NCBI GenBank assembly: GCA_004293445.1 | Contig: RDYP01000002.1 | Coordinates: forward strand, 124,001-188,000 | From: Verrucomicrobiota bacterium | GTDB lineage: Bacteria; Verrucomicrobiota; Verrucomicrobiia; Verrucomicrobiales; Akkermansiaceae | Length of the DNA: 64,000 nucleotides | Direction: 5' to 3' | Part shown: positions 46,190 through 54,433 of the stretch, piece after piece | Position numbering within the stretch: the first letter of the stretch is position 1 | Layout: each line of letters starts with the position of its first letter | Made by a program: the position numbers and the translations under genes | Notes under the pieces: generated by a model | The model's database searches: none | Seen by the model: only the letters and a program-made list of their open reading frames with translations | What the model was told of the DNA's origin: nothing

Positions 46190-47476
46190 TCAGCGCTCCA
46201 GCAAGATTTCGACACCGCGCACCACGAGATCGATACGCCCACGCAGGGTCTGATCCAAAAACGGCGTATTGCGACTCTTCGACTTCATGAATTCCGCCGT
46301 GAAAGTCGTCGAAGCCTCGGGATCAAACAGCAAAAACTCCGCAAAGCCCCCCTCGACCACCGGCACGGGATCCAAGCCCATCAAGCGCCGTGGCTCCGCC
46401 GAGTAACGCTTGACCAACTGATCCCACCCGAACTCGCCGCGCGCGATGAATCGGTCGAACATCGAGACCAGCGCCGTATCCAATCCCGTGATCCCGTTCG
46501 GCGCACTCGTGAAATCCTGAGCTTTTTCGAAAGGCGTGTGCGGCGCGTGATCCGTCGCCAGCAAATCGAACACCCCCGATTTGAGTCCTTCCAACAGAGC
46601 CACATTGTCCTCCGCCGTCCGCAAGGGCGGATTCATTTTGTAATGCGTGTCGTAATTCCCGATGTCCTCATCGCGGAACATCAGGTGATGCGGTGCCACC
46701 TCCGCGGTCACCCGGACATCGCCACGTTCCTTCCACCATCGGATCGTCTCCATCCCCAGTCGACTCGATACATGCTGAATGTGAATGTGAGCGCCGGTCG
46801 CATGAGCCAACCGAATGTCGCGGTCGATCATGATCTCCTCCGCGCAAGCCGGGCTGCCCTTGATCCCGAGACGATACGACATCGGCCCCTCGTTCAAGGC
46901 CCGCGGCCCGGCCAACTCGTGCACCTCGCAGTGACTCGCAAAAAACATCCCGAACTCCCCGGCATACTGCATCGCCCGATACAGCACCGCCGGGTCGCCC
47001 ACACCATCGCCATCGTCGGTCAACATCCTCACGCCCAGGGCCCGCATTCCATCGATCGCCGCAAGCTCCTTGCCCCCACGCCCCTTCGTGATGCAGCCAG
47101 ACGTGTAAACCGGAATCCGCGCGACCGCTTTCGCCTTGTCGAGCACCGCCTTCACCACCGTCGCCGAATCGATCGCCGGGGAGGTATTCGGCATCATCAC
47201 GACCCCGGTAATCCCTCCATTGATCGCAGCCTCAGTGCCACTCGCGATGTCCTCCTTCGCCTCGAAACCCGGCTCACGAAAATGCACGTGAGCATCAAAC
47301 ATGGCAGGCATCAACAGACGCCCGCGCCCTTCCACGACCTTCGCTCCCTCCGGTACCGGCAAATCCACAGCCACCGAGCGGATCACCCCGCCCTCGACCA
47401 ACACATCGACCTCGGCCGATAACGGCGAATCTTCAGCTACCACACGAACTTGGCGGATCAAAAGCGAGTCGGACAT
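46190..47476 (-). CDS. pyrC: Dihydroorotase (class I)
   Basis: 428 residues from 47476 (MSDSLLIRQVRVV). Zinc ligands are in DAHVHFREPG, with the HIHIQHVSS segment and the ATDHAPHTPFEK loop further on, all as in the long (class I, AllB/PyrC type) dihydroorotases. It makes dihydroorotate from N-carbamoyl-aspartate in pyrimidine synthesis. Such class I forms often bind aspartate transcarbamoylase (PyrB), which is not in the window. A 35-codon in-frame upstream extension is rejected because it overlaps the divergent lpxA start. Confidence 0.95.
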   Translation of the reverse strand: MSDSLLIRQVRVVAEDSPLSAEVDVLVEGGVIRSVAVDLPVPEGAKVVEGRGRLLMPAMFDAHVHFREPGFEAKEDIASGTEAAINGGITGVVMMPNTSPAIDSATVVKAVLDKAKAVARIPVYTSGCITKGRGGKELAAIDGMRALGVRMLTDDGDGVGDPAVLYRAMQYAGEFGMFFASHCEVHELAGPRALNEGPMSYRLGIKGSPACAEEIMIDRDIRLAHATGAHIHIQHVSSRLGMETIRWWKERGDVRVTAEVAPHHLMFRDEDIGNYDTHYKMNPPLRTAEDNVALLEGLKSGVFDLLATDHAPHTPFEKAQDFTSAPNGITGLDTALVSMFDRFIARGEFGWDQLVKRYSAEPRRLMGLDPVPVVEGGFAEFLLFDPEASTTFTAEFMKSKSRNTPFLDQTLRGRIDLVVRGVEILLER

Positions 47477-47546
47477 GCCCGCTTCATGCCATCCCACCCC
47501 GCCCCCGTCCAGCCCGGCGAACGCCGCACAGAGCTTGCCGCGCCCG

Positions 47547-48347
47547 ATGCCCGATCCTAAAAAGCACGCCGTGCCCGCCATTCATCCGACCGCCAGCGTC
47601 TCGCCCGATGCCAAACTCGCCGACGACGTCCGCATCGGCCCCTTCACTGTGATCGATGGTCCCGTAACCCTCGCCGCCGGTGTCCAGATTGGTGGCCACG
47701 CTTGGATCAGCGGCCACACCCACATCGCCGAAGCCTGCCAAATCGGCTGGGGCTCCATCATCGGAGCCGACCCCCAGGACCTGTCCTTCGATCCCGCCTG
47801 CGACTCAGGCGTCATCATCGGACCACGCAATACCCTCCGGGAATACGTCACCATCCACCGCGGCTCGAAACCCGGAACCCATACCACTCTCGGCGAGGGA
47901 AATTTTCTCATGACCGGCGTCCACCTCGCCCATGACGTATGCCTCGGTGACGGCAATATCCTCGCCAACAACGTTCTCCTCGCAGGCCACGTCCACGTCG
48001 GAAACAAGGCCTTCCTCGGTGGTGCCGCGGGCTTCCACCAGTTCGTCCACATTGGCGACCTCGCCATGATCCAAGGCCTCACCGCCGTGAGCCAAGACGT
48101 GCCACCCTACTGCACCGCCTACGGCATCAATACCCTCGCCGGCCTTAATACCGTAGGACTCCGCCGCGCCGGCTTCGACTCCGAAGAACGCGCCGCCATC
48201 AAACGCGCCTACCAACTCATCTTCCACTCCGGAAAACTCCGCGCCGATGCCCTCGCCGAAGCCGACACACTCGACTGGCCAGCCCCAGCCCGACGCTTCC
48301 TCGACGCCATCCAAAGCCCCTCGAAAAAGGGCATCATGAGCCCCTAA
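47547..48347 (+). CDS. lpxA: UDP-N-acetylglucosamine O-acyltransferase
   Basis: 266 residues from ATG 47547, close to E. coli LpxA (262). A left-handed beta-helix (about 9-195) starts IHPTASVSPDAKL and the catalytic-His region is HVGNKAFLGGAAGFHQFVHIG; the C-terminal helical domain ends the protein (ERAAIKRAYQLIFHS...). LpxA adds the first hydroxy-acyl chain of lipid A from acyl-ACP; acpP is in this window at 57 kb. The gene is divergent from pyrC by 70 bp. Lipid A synthesis marks the organism as having a classical outer membrane. Confidence 0.95.
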   Translation: MPDPKKHAVPAIHPTASVSPDAKLADDVRIGPFTVIDGPVTLAAGVQIGGHAWISGHTHIAEACQIGWGSIIGADPQDLSFDPACDSGVIIGPRNTLREYVTIHRGSKPGTHTTLGEGNFLMTGVHLAHDVCLGDGNILANNVLLAGHVHVGNKAFLGGAAGFHQFVHIGDLAMIQGLTAVSQDVPPYCTAYGINTLAGLNTVGLRRAGFDSEERAAIKRAYQLIFHSGKLRADALAEADTLDWPAPARRFLDAIQSPSKKGIMSP

Positions 48348-48360
48348 CCCCAGCCCCAGT

Positions 48361-48541
48361 CTCTCTTTCTCTCTCTCTCTCTTGGACTGCTGCAGCCTGC
48401 TGCAGCTTTCCCGGAGCCAGCCTGCTGGCCGGGACACATCCCCGCCCACAAATCCCCAACCCCCACATCTACTTCAACCACCCGATCCTATCGGGTGCGA
48501 TCGAGGCACATCCCCGCCCACAAATCCCCAGCCCCCACATC
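48361..48541. repeat. Intergenic repeats: CT tract, 10-bp tandem repeat, 35-bp direct repeat
   Basis: A CT-rich simple tract (48361-48382), a tandem pair of CTGCTGCAGC (48387-48406), and a nearly perfect 35-bp direct repeat (48435-48469 and 48507-48541, one mismatch, 72 bp apart) fill the 198-bp gap between lpxA and pssA. A hairpin without a T run (CCCGG...CCGGG) lies at about 48410-48433. No gene is visible here. Confidence 0.85.
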
Positions 48542-48545
48542 CCCC

Positions 48546-49406
48546 TCACGCCGGGCCGCTACCCGCATCATCATCTCCATCCGCATCGGCGTTCTCAGCC
48601 TCCAACTCCCTTTGTACACGCACCGGCAGAAATGGCCGCACCACAAGACCATACAGGAGATAAGAGCTGAACAAAACCGCCGGCATGATGTGGTGATGTC
48701 GCACGGTGATGATCAACACAAACGCCGCCGCCACGATCAGCAGCGGTGTCCCTCGGGTCCGCCATCCAACTTTCTTAAAGCTTGGATACTTCACCTTGCT
48801 CACCATCAAAAGCGACAGCCCGAGCATCGCGCCACCCAACACGTATTTCCAGGCCCCCAGATTGCGGTCAGTCTCATTGAAATAGATCACCAGATAGGTC
48901 AGCGATGAGATAAAGCCCGCTGCCATCGGAATCGGTAGGCCGGTGAAATCACTCGTCCGCCCAGGCCTCGGGGGCATCGCGGCGATGCAATTGAAACGTG
49001 CCAGACGGATCGCCCCACAGAGGACGTAGATGCATGCCAGCCACCAGCCGATGTCTCCCTCCAACTCGAACACCACCGCCTTCGCCATCAACATCGACGG
49101 TGCCATCCCGAAGGAAATCACATCGGCCAATGAATCAAACTCCCGCCCGAACGGTGACTCCTGCCCTCCGAATCGCGCCAAACGCCCATCCAACAAATCA
49201 AAAATGCAGGAGGCAAAAATTAACAAAATCGCCTTCTCATAATAGGGCTGCGCCGCCTCGAACACATAGCCGCTCTGGGTCGTCGCCACGAGAATCCCAT
49301 TAAAAATCGTCAGCACCGCGAAGAAGCCGCAGGCAAGATTGCCAGCCGTCATCAGGTTCGGCAGCAGGTAGATTCTCGGCTCGTCAGGATCGCGCTCGCG
49401 GGGCAT
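48546..49406 (-). CDS. pssA: CDP-diacylglycerol--serine O-phosphatidyltransferase
   Basis: 286 residues with about eight membrane helices. The CDP-alcohol phosphatidyltransferase motif runs D-x2-D-G-x2-A-R-x8-G-x3-D-x3-D: DLLDGRLARFG, then GREFDSLAD, about 66-91, all catalytic Asp residues intact. It makes phosphatidylserine, the precursor of phosphatidylethanolamine, in the inner membrane. No psd gene is adjacent. The acidic C-terminal tail (NADADGDDDAGSG) is an add-on. It faces the end of lpxA across a repeat-filled gap and is divergent from the rhodanese-like gene. Confidence 0.93.
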   Translation of the reverse strand: MPRERDPDEPRIYLLPNLMTAGNLACGFFAVLTIFNGILVATTQSGYVFEAAQPYYEKAILLIFASCIFDLLDGRLARFGGQESPFGREFDSLADVISFGMAPSMLMAKAVVFELEGDIGWWLACIYVLCGAIRLARFNCIAAMPPRPGRTSDFTGLPIPMAAGFISSLTYLVIYFNETDRNLGAWKYVLGGAMLGLSLLMVSKVKYPSFKKVGWRTRGTPLLIVAAAFVLIITVRHHHIMPAVLFSSYLLYGLVVRPFLPVRVQRELEAENADADGDDDAGSGPA

Positions 49407-49480
49407 GCCCGAAGACAGTGGCCCAAAATCCGCCGCTGAAACAGTGGAAAATCCCCAGCACCCTCGCTACGCTGTTACGG

Positions 49481-50029
49481 ATGAGCAGCCCGACGATCAC
49501 GACCGCGACCCCCATGGGCGAAATCATGTCCGCCCTGCCCGGCGCACGGCGCGCTCTTTTCTCCGCCTACCACCTCGGCGGTTGTCAAAGCTGCGGCTTC
49601 GCTGACAACGAATCCCTCGCCCAACTTTGCTCCCGTGCCGGCGGGCTCGACCCCTCCGAAGTCCTCTCCCACTTGCTCGCCAGCCACGCTCACGACGAAT
49701 CCATGCTGATCAGCCCCACCGAGCTCCGCACCGAACTCGATTCACCTGCAGCGCCGATCTTGCTCGATACCCGGACCCGCGAAGAACATGAGGCCGTCAG
49801 TATCCCCGGTGCCGTTTTCATGGAGCAGTCACTCCAACAGCAGCTCTTCGCAGGCGACCCGCAACGCCGCATCATCCTCCACGATCACGCCGGAAAGCAC
49901 GTCCTCGACACCTGCGCTTGGTTCCATGGCCACGGCCTGAAAAATACCCGAGCACTCCGCGGCGGCATTGACGCCTGGAGCCTCGAAATCGACCCCAGCC
50001 TCCCCCGCTACCGACTCGAGCTCGATTGA
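49481..50029 (+). CDS. DUF1858-like plus rhodanese-like protein without catalytic Cys
   Basis: 182 residues from ATG 49481. The N-terminal module (about 12-65) has a Cys pair, LGGCQSCGF, followed by SLAQLC and HLLASH, as in DUF1858-type domains. The C-terminal rhodanese fold (about 75-180) has LLDTRTREEHE and GAVFM, but the active-site loop reads ILHDHAGKHV, where an active rhodanese has Cys (CxxGxR). Persulfide chemistry at that site is thus not possible; it may be a binding or regulatory module. The gene sits between divergent pssA and a convergent ACT-domain gene. Confidence 0.75.
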   Translation: MSSPTITTATPMGEIMSALPGARRALFSAYHLGGCQSCGFADNESLAQLCSRAGGLDPSEVLSHLLASHAHDESMLISPTELRTELDSPAAPILLDTRTREEHEAVSIPGAVFMEQSLQQQLFAGDPQRRIILHDHAGKHVLDTCAWFHGHGLKNTRALRGGIDAWSLEIDPSLPRYRLELD

Positions 50030-50039
50030 TCCGCTCAGC

Positions 50040-50495
50040 TCAGCGACTCAGTTCCTCTTGGCAGATGAGACGAAAACCGGCCTGATTCAGCACGCTAACG
50101 GCGAATTCGTAATCCTCGACATGCAGGGCCAGCATCGAATGCCCCTTCGGCGACGGCATCAAGGCATAGGCGAAGTCGATATTGGTCTCCGCTACCATCA
50201 AGGTATCCAAAACCGGCAGCAACTCGGGCCCCGACTCACGCAGTGAAATCACCACCACCTCGCAGGTCGTGTGAGGGATCCCTTTCTCGACGAAAATCTG
50301 CTCGGTCGTCTCCGGATCCGTCACCACCAGACGGGCAATTGTCGCATCGCGCGAATCCTGCACACTGATTCCCACGACCTCGATCGCCGAGGTCCGCAAG
50401 AGCTTCACCAAGGATGCCAGAGCCCCAGCCCGGTTCGGCAACAGCACGGAGAATTGCCGCACGGGATTTCCCGGCTCGATCGTTTTGGCTGCCAT
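50040..50495 (-). CDS. Tandem ACT-domain protein
   Basis: 151 residues with two ACT-like halves: RQFSVLLPNRAGALASLVKLL (about 13-33) and NIDFAYALMPSPKGHSM (about 105-121), each with the loop that usually binds amino acids. No catalytic domain is fused, so it is probably a free-standing sensor of an amino acid, as in many Verrucomicrobia and Planctomycetes. Partners are not evident. The gene ends 11 bp from the rhodanese-like stop and starts downstream of trmO on the same strand, a gap of 111 bp. Confidence 0.8.
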   Translation of the reverse strand: MAAKTIEPGNPVRQFSVLLPNRAGALASLVKLLRTSAIEVVGISVQDSRDATIARLVVTDPETTEQIFVEKGIPHTTCEVVVISLRESGPELLPVLDTLMVAETNIDFAYALMPSPKGHSMLALHVEDYEFAVSVLNQAGFRLICQEELSR

Positions 50496-50606
50496 ATTCG
50501 CAAAAAAGTTCAGTCCTGCTTCCCGCAGACCCGCGCCGTTCTTACCTCATCTACCGCCCTCTTCTCAATCACCATTTCCCGCGCTCGCCAACCCGACATC
50601 CCACGC

Positions 50607-51308
50607 TCACGCCCCCAATCCCGAACCCTCCGCGGGCTCGACCGATACCACCTCGCAGCGCCTTCCCTCGACCCGAAACTTGACCTCAAGCCCGCACAGA
50701 CCCGCCCCATGAACACGACCCACCTCTTCCCGCGCTGCCGGCGGACGAGGATCCAGCGCCAGAGCCTCACCAATCAGACGCCGGGAACGCTCCGGCAAAT
50801 CGTCGAAACCCGCCACGCCCGCCGTCGAAACGTCCAATCTCTCCGGCTCCCCGGGCGCGAAGCCACCACGCGCGTCCAACACCGCCTCGGCATAAGGAAG
50901 ATACGGCTTCACATCATACACCGGCGTCCCATCCACCAAATCCAAACCACCCAGCAGCAACACCCCACCCTCGCCCGATCGCCACTCTACCCCGTCCAAA
51001 CGCACCAAGGACAAACCCAATCCATTCGGCCGAAACGTCGAGCGACTCGCAAACACTCCAACCCGCTCGTTCCCGCCCAACCGCGGCGGCCGCACCGTCG
51101 GCTTCCAACCCGCATCGACCGTCAAATGGAACCCGAACACCAGCCACAGATGCGAAAAGCCCTCAATGCCGCGCAAGGCCTCCGCCTGCCGAAACTCAGG
51201 CTCAAACACCAGTTCCCCCCAAGCAGAGGGACAGAGGCCAGGTTGGCGAGGAACGGCAAACTTCCCCCCAAAACACGAGCGCACGATTCCCACGGGCCGG
51301 ATTTCCAT
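50607..51308 (-). CDS. trmO: tRNA-Thr (t6A37) methyltransferase TrmO
   Basis: 233 residues from 51308 (MEIRPVGIVRSCFGGKFAVPRQPG), nearly the length of E. coli TsaA/TrmO (235). The family motifs SCFGGKFAVPRQPGL, RSTFRPNGLGLSLVRL and DGTPVYDVKPYLPYAE are clear. It N6-methylates threonylcarbamoyladenosine at tRNA position 37 using SAM. The in-frame extension to 51362 is rejected as it would overlap the divergent ORF region. The gene is divergent from the acetylesterase-like gene by about 110 bp. Confidence 0.92.
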   Translation of the reverse strand: MEIRPVGIVRSCFGGKFAVPRQPGLCPSAWGELVFEPEFRQAEALRGIEGFSHLWLVFGFHLTVDAGWKPTVRPPRLGGNERVGVFASRSTFRPNGLGLSLVRLDGVEWRSGEGGVLLLGGLDLVDGTPVYDVKPYLPYAEAVLDARGGFAPGEPERLDVSTAGVAGFDDLPERSRRLIGEALALDPRPPAAREEVGRVHGAGLCGLEVKFRVEGRRCEVVSVEPAEGSGLGA

Positions 51309-51418
51309 GGCGCGATCATCAGCCCCAGCCCGCCACTTTGCCAACACCGCAGCGACCTCCAACGCACGGAATCATCGCCGCAGATGACAAAACCCGCCCC
51401 CACTGTCAGCCTCACCCT

Positions 51419-52642
51419 GTGACCCGATCCCGCACCCTCTTCACCCTCCTTGCGATCACCCTTTCCGCCAACGCCACTTCTATTTGGAAATTCGACTTCG
51501 GTAGCAACCCACCTGCTTCAGGCTTCACCGCCGTCCGCGCCGCCGACCGCTTCACCCCCGCACACGGCCACGGTTTCGACCTCGACCGCCCCGTCACGGA
51601 AAACGCCACCCACGTGACCGGCAGCGGAGGCTTCTACTTTTCCCTCGGCGTCCCCGAGGGTTGCTACGAAATCCTCGCCACCCTCGGCGACGACACCGAC
51701 AGCTCGGATACCACCATCAAAGCGGAATCCCGGCGACTCATGATCGACCACTTCACCACCCTTCCAGGTCAAGCCCGGGAAGCACGCTTCACGGTTCATA
51801 TCCGTCGCCCCAGCATTCCGGGAGCGGGCGCGGTTCGACTCAAAGCCCGCGAAAACCACTACCTCCACTGGGACGACAAACTGACGCTCGAATTCAACGG
51901 TCCCGCACCACGCATCGACCGCCTCGAAATCCGCCGCGTCGAAAAGACCACCGTCGTCCACCTGCTCGGCGACTCCACCGTCGCTGACCAAGCTTACGAA
52001 CCCTGGAATTCGTGGGGCCAAATGCTCCCCCGATTCTTCACCCATCATATCGCGGTGGCCAACCACGCCGAATCCGGCGAATCCATCCGTAGCTCCCTCT
52101 CCGCCCGCCGGGTCGACAAGCTCTACCACTCGCTGGCACCAGGTGATCACGTGTTGATCCAGTTCGGGCACAACGACATGAAAGATCGCTCGCCCGATGC
52201 CCTTTCAACCTACCGCCGAAATCTATCGTCCATCGTGCACGAAATCCGGAAACGCGGAGGAAACCCGACACTCGTCACTTCGATGGAACGCAAACACGGC
52301 CTCCACAAAGACAGCCTCGGTGCCTACCCAGACACCGTCCGCTCCATCGCCCGCGAACTCAAGGTTCCCCTGATCGACCTCCACAAAAGCAGCCGCACTC
52401 TCTACCAAGCCCTCGGCCCCCGGCTCGACCTCGCTTTCCAAGACGGCACCCACCACAACAACTACGGCAGCTACCAACTCGCACGCTGCATCGTCGAAGG
52501 CATCCGCGACCTTCACCCCGACCTCGCCCGCCACCTGCGGCCCGAAACCGGCCGCTTCGACCCAGAACAGCCCGACGATCCCCTCCGCTTCGAAATTCCC
52601 GCCAGCCCCCTGCGAGACCCCGCCAAGCCCGACGGCGATTAA
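51419..52642 (+). CDS. Secreted SGNH hydrolase, rhamnogalacturonan acetylesterase-like
   Basis: 407 residues from GTG 51419, where a signal peptide starts (TRSRTLFTLLAITLSANA). An N-terminal beta domain (about 22-175) precedes the SGNH hydrolase. Its blocks are HLLGDSTVADQ (nucleophile Ser), NHAESGESI (Gly), QFGHNDMKD (Asn) and QDGTHHNNYG (Asp and His), matching CE12 rhamnogalacturonan acetylesterases. It would remove acetyl groups from pectic polysaccharide outside the cytoplasm. A GTG start is inferred from the signal peptide; in-frame starts upstream would overlap trmO's promoter region. Confidence 0.85.
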   Translation: MTRSRTLFTLLAITLSANATSIWKFDFGSNPPASGFTAVRAADRFTPAHGHGFDLDRPVTENATHVTGSGGFYFSLGVPEGCYEILATLGDDTDSSDTTIKAESRRLMIDHFTTLPGQAREARFTVHIRRPSIPGAGAVRLKARENHYLHWDDKLTLEFNGPAPRIDRLEIRRVEKTTVVHLLGDSTVADQAYEPWNSWGQMLPRFFTHHIAVANHAESGESIRSSLSARRVDKLYHSLAPGDHVLIQFGHNDMKDRSPDALSTYRRNLSSIVHEIRKRGGNPTLVTSMERKHGLHKDSLGAYPDTVRSIARELKVPLIDLHKSSRTLYQALGPRLDLAFQDGTHHNNYGSYQLARCIVEGIRDLHPDLARHLRPETGRFDPEQPDDPLRFEIPASPLRDPAKPDGD

Positions 52643-52644
52643 TC

Positions 52645-53820
52645 TCAGCCACGCGGCGAGACCATCGCCGCGTCGCTCGCCACCTGACGATCACGCAGCG
52701 AATCCAGACACGCATCCACCAAACCCTCGTCCAAAACATGGACGTCTTGGCCGACCCCCGCCTCCCGCAATAGGAGAACGGTCAACTCCCCCCCTAGGTG
52801 CTCTCGGAATTCCTCCAATCCCTCGTGCACACGCCTCCGACCCGCGGCATCGCGAAGCTCCAAAGCCGGATGCCACAAAGGCAGACGCAACCCCGCCACC
52901 ACATCGATCACCCTCTCCGCCACACACTCGCGCAACAGCCCGTAGCGCGCCGAATACAGAGTATCAAGGGCCAATCCCACTGCCACCGCATGAGCATGGC
53001 TCAGGGCGAAACCGCTCAACTGCTCAAGCTTGTGCGCCGCCCAATGACCGAAGTCGAGCGGGCGACTGCTGCCTGTCTCAAAAGCATCTCCACCCTCCGA
53101 GATATGACGCGCATGCAACAAGGCCGAGCGCTCGACACATTCCTCCAGCGCGTCCGCCTCCAATGCCGCCAAACGCTCCACCTGCTGCTCGATCCACTCG
53201 AAAAAAGTCCCGTCTTTCACCAACGAAACCTTCACAGCCTCGATCAAGCCGGCACGCCGGGTCTCCTCATCCTGACTGTGCAGGAACTCGAAATCATTGA
53301 TGACCGCGAACGGCACCGCAAAGGCCCCGATCCAATTTTTTTTGCCAAACCCGTTGATGGCACACTTCACCCCCACCCCACTGTCGTCCTGAGACAAAGT
53401 GGTCGTAGGAAAACGCACCAGGCGCACGCCCCGATGCGCCGTCGCCGCAGCATAGCCCACCGCATCGAGGAAAGCCCCGCCGCCGATTGCGATCAGATAG
53501 GAGTGCCGGTCGATCCGCCCACGATCGATCGCTTCCCAAATCCGCCGCACCAGCAGGTCGTCCACCTTCACCGCCTCGCCCCCCGGCAAAACGTGCAAGC
53601 CACGCCAATCGAAACCCAAATCCGCGAAATACGACTCCACCCGCCGCGTCAGCTCCGGCCACGCCCGCGCGACACTTTCCTCCACCGCTACTAGGACCCG
53701 CCGTCCGCCGCCCTCGGCGAGGATCTCCGACAATAAGGAGTTGCCAGCAGCGAAAGCCCCCCGGGTGAAACAAACGCGGTGCTTGAAGGAAACGGGAATC
53801 TGGAAATCGTGGCGCGACAT
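52645..53820 (-). CDS. Dehydroquinate-synthase superfamily enzyme (divergent, EboD-like)
   Basis: 391 residues. The AroB-like NAD and substrate motifs are present: AIGGGAFLDAVGY, PTTTLSQDDSGVG, GLIEAVK (metal-ligand Glu) and DFGHWAAHKLE (His). The third metal-site region reads SHAHAVAVGL where AroB has LHGEAVAxGM, and KTG of AroB is KCA. These changes and the start (FKHRVCFTRGAF) resemble the EboD/sugar-phosphate cyclase branch rather than shikimate-pathway AroB. No other ebo genes or aro genes are adjacent. Cyclase chemistry on a sugar phosphate is likely, the substrate unknown. Confidence 0.72.
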   Translation of the reverse strand: MSRHDFQIPVSFKHRVCFTRGAFAAGNSLLSEILAEGGGRRVLVAVEESVARAWPELTRRVESYFADLGFDWRGLHVLPGGEAVKVDDLLVRRIWEAIDRGRIDRHSYLIAIGGGAFLDAVGYAAATAHRGVRLVRFPTTTLSQDDSGVGVKCAINGFGKKNWIGAFAVPFAVINDFEFLHSQDEETRRAGLIEAVKVSLVKDGTFFEWIEQQVERLAALEADALEECVERSALLHARHISEGGDAFETGSSRPLDFGHWAAHKLEQLSGFALSHAHAVAVGLALDTLYSARYGLLRECVAERVIDVVAGLRLPLWHPALELRDAAGRRRVHEGLEEFREHLGGELTVLLLREAGVGQDVHVLDEGLVDACLDSLRDRQVASDAAMVSPRG

Positions 53821-53876
53821 CGTGACGAGCGGAAACTGCCCTTGTTACGACCGTTCGCCAACCATTCTTCCCACCA

Positions 53877-54395
53877 ATGATCGAAGCCGAGACCCTTTAC
53901 CAAACCCGATGGCTCGGACTTTACCGCATCGGCCACTGGGACTTCACCAGACGCCCCCACTCCGACTCTTGCGTGGGCATCCTCGCCATCACCGAGAAAG
54001 ACGAGATCGTCCTGATCGAGCAATTCCGCATCCCAGTTCAGCGCCAGGTCATTGAGATCCCCGCCGGACTCGTCGGCGACGAAGAAGAATTCCGCGGCGA
54101 AGCCCTCGCCGAAACCGCCGCCCGCGAACTGCTTGAGGAGACGGGATACCGGGCGGGAAAAATCGAGCCACTGCTCGACTCGCCCACCTCCGCGGGCATG
54201 ACGGCGGAAATCACCCACCTTTTCCTCGCCCGCGACCTCGTCCGAGAGACCACAGGTGGCGGAACCGGTAGCGAAAAAATTGAAATCCACCTCGTCCCGC
54301 GCCGGGAACTGCGGGGCTGGCTGAAAGCCAAGGAAACCCAAGGCTACCTTATCGACTTTAAGATCCTAGCAGCCCTCTGGGCTGCAGGGATCTAG
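53877..54395 (+). CDS. Nudix hydrolase, ADP-ribose pyrophosphatase type
   Basis: 172 residues. The Nudix box is GEALAETAARELLEETG (about 77-93) preceded by IPAGLVG, with all Glu ligands, and the fold is short as in NudF-like enzymes. LIEQFRIPVQRQVIEIPAG is the usual family start. ADP-ribose or another nucleoside diphosphate-X is the probable substrate; exact specificity cannot be assigned. It is divergent from the dehydroquinate-synthase-like gene by 56 bp, and convergent with accA. Confidence 0.88.
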   Translation: MIEAETLYQTRWLGLYRIGHWDFTRRPHSDSCVGILAITEKDEIVLIEQFRIPVQRQVIEIPAGLVGDEEEFRGEALAETAARELLEETGYRAGKIEPLLDSPTSAGMTAEITHLFLARDLVRETTGGGTGSEKIEIHLVPRRELRGWLKAKETQGYLIDFKILAALWAAGI

Positions 54396-54433
54396 GAGAA
54401 ATCACCAAGGGAGCCACCTGCCCCCACCGAGCG

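Noticed and set aside
48361-48541. CRISPR-like array
   Set aside because: Only two 35-bp copies, with a 37-bp gap between them, no further units and no cas genes.
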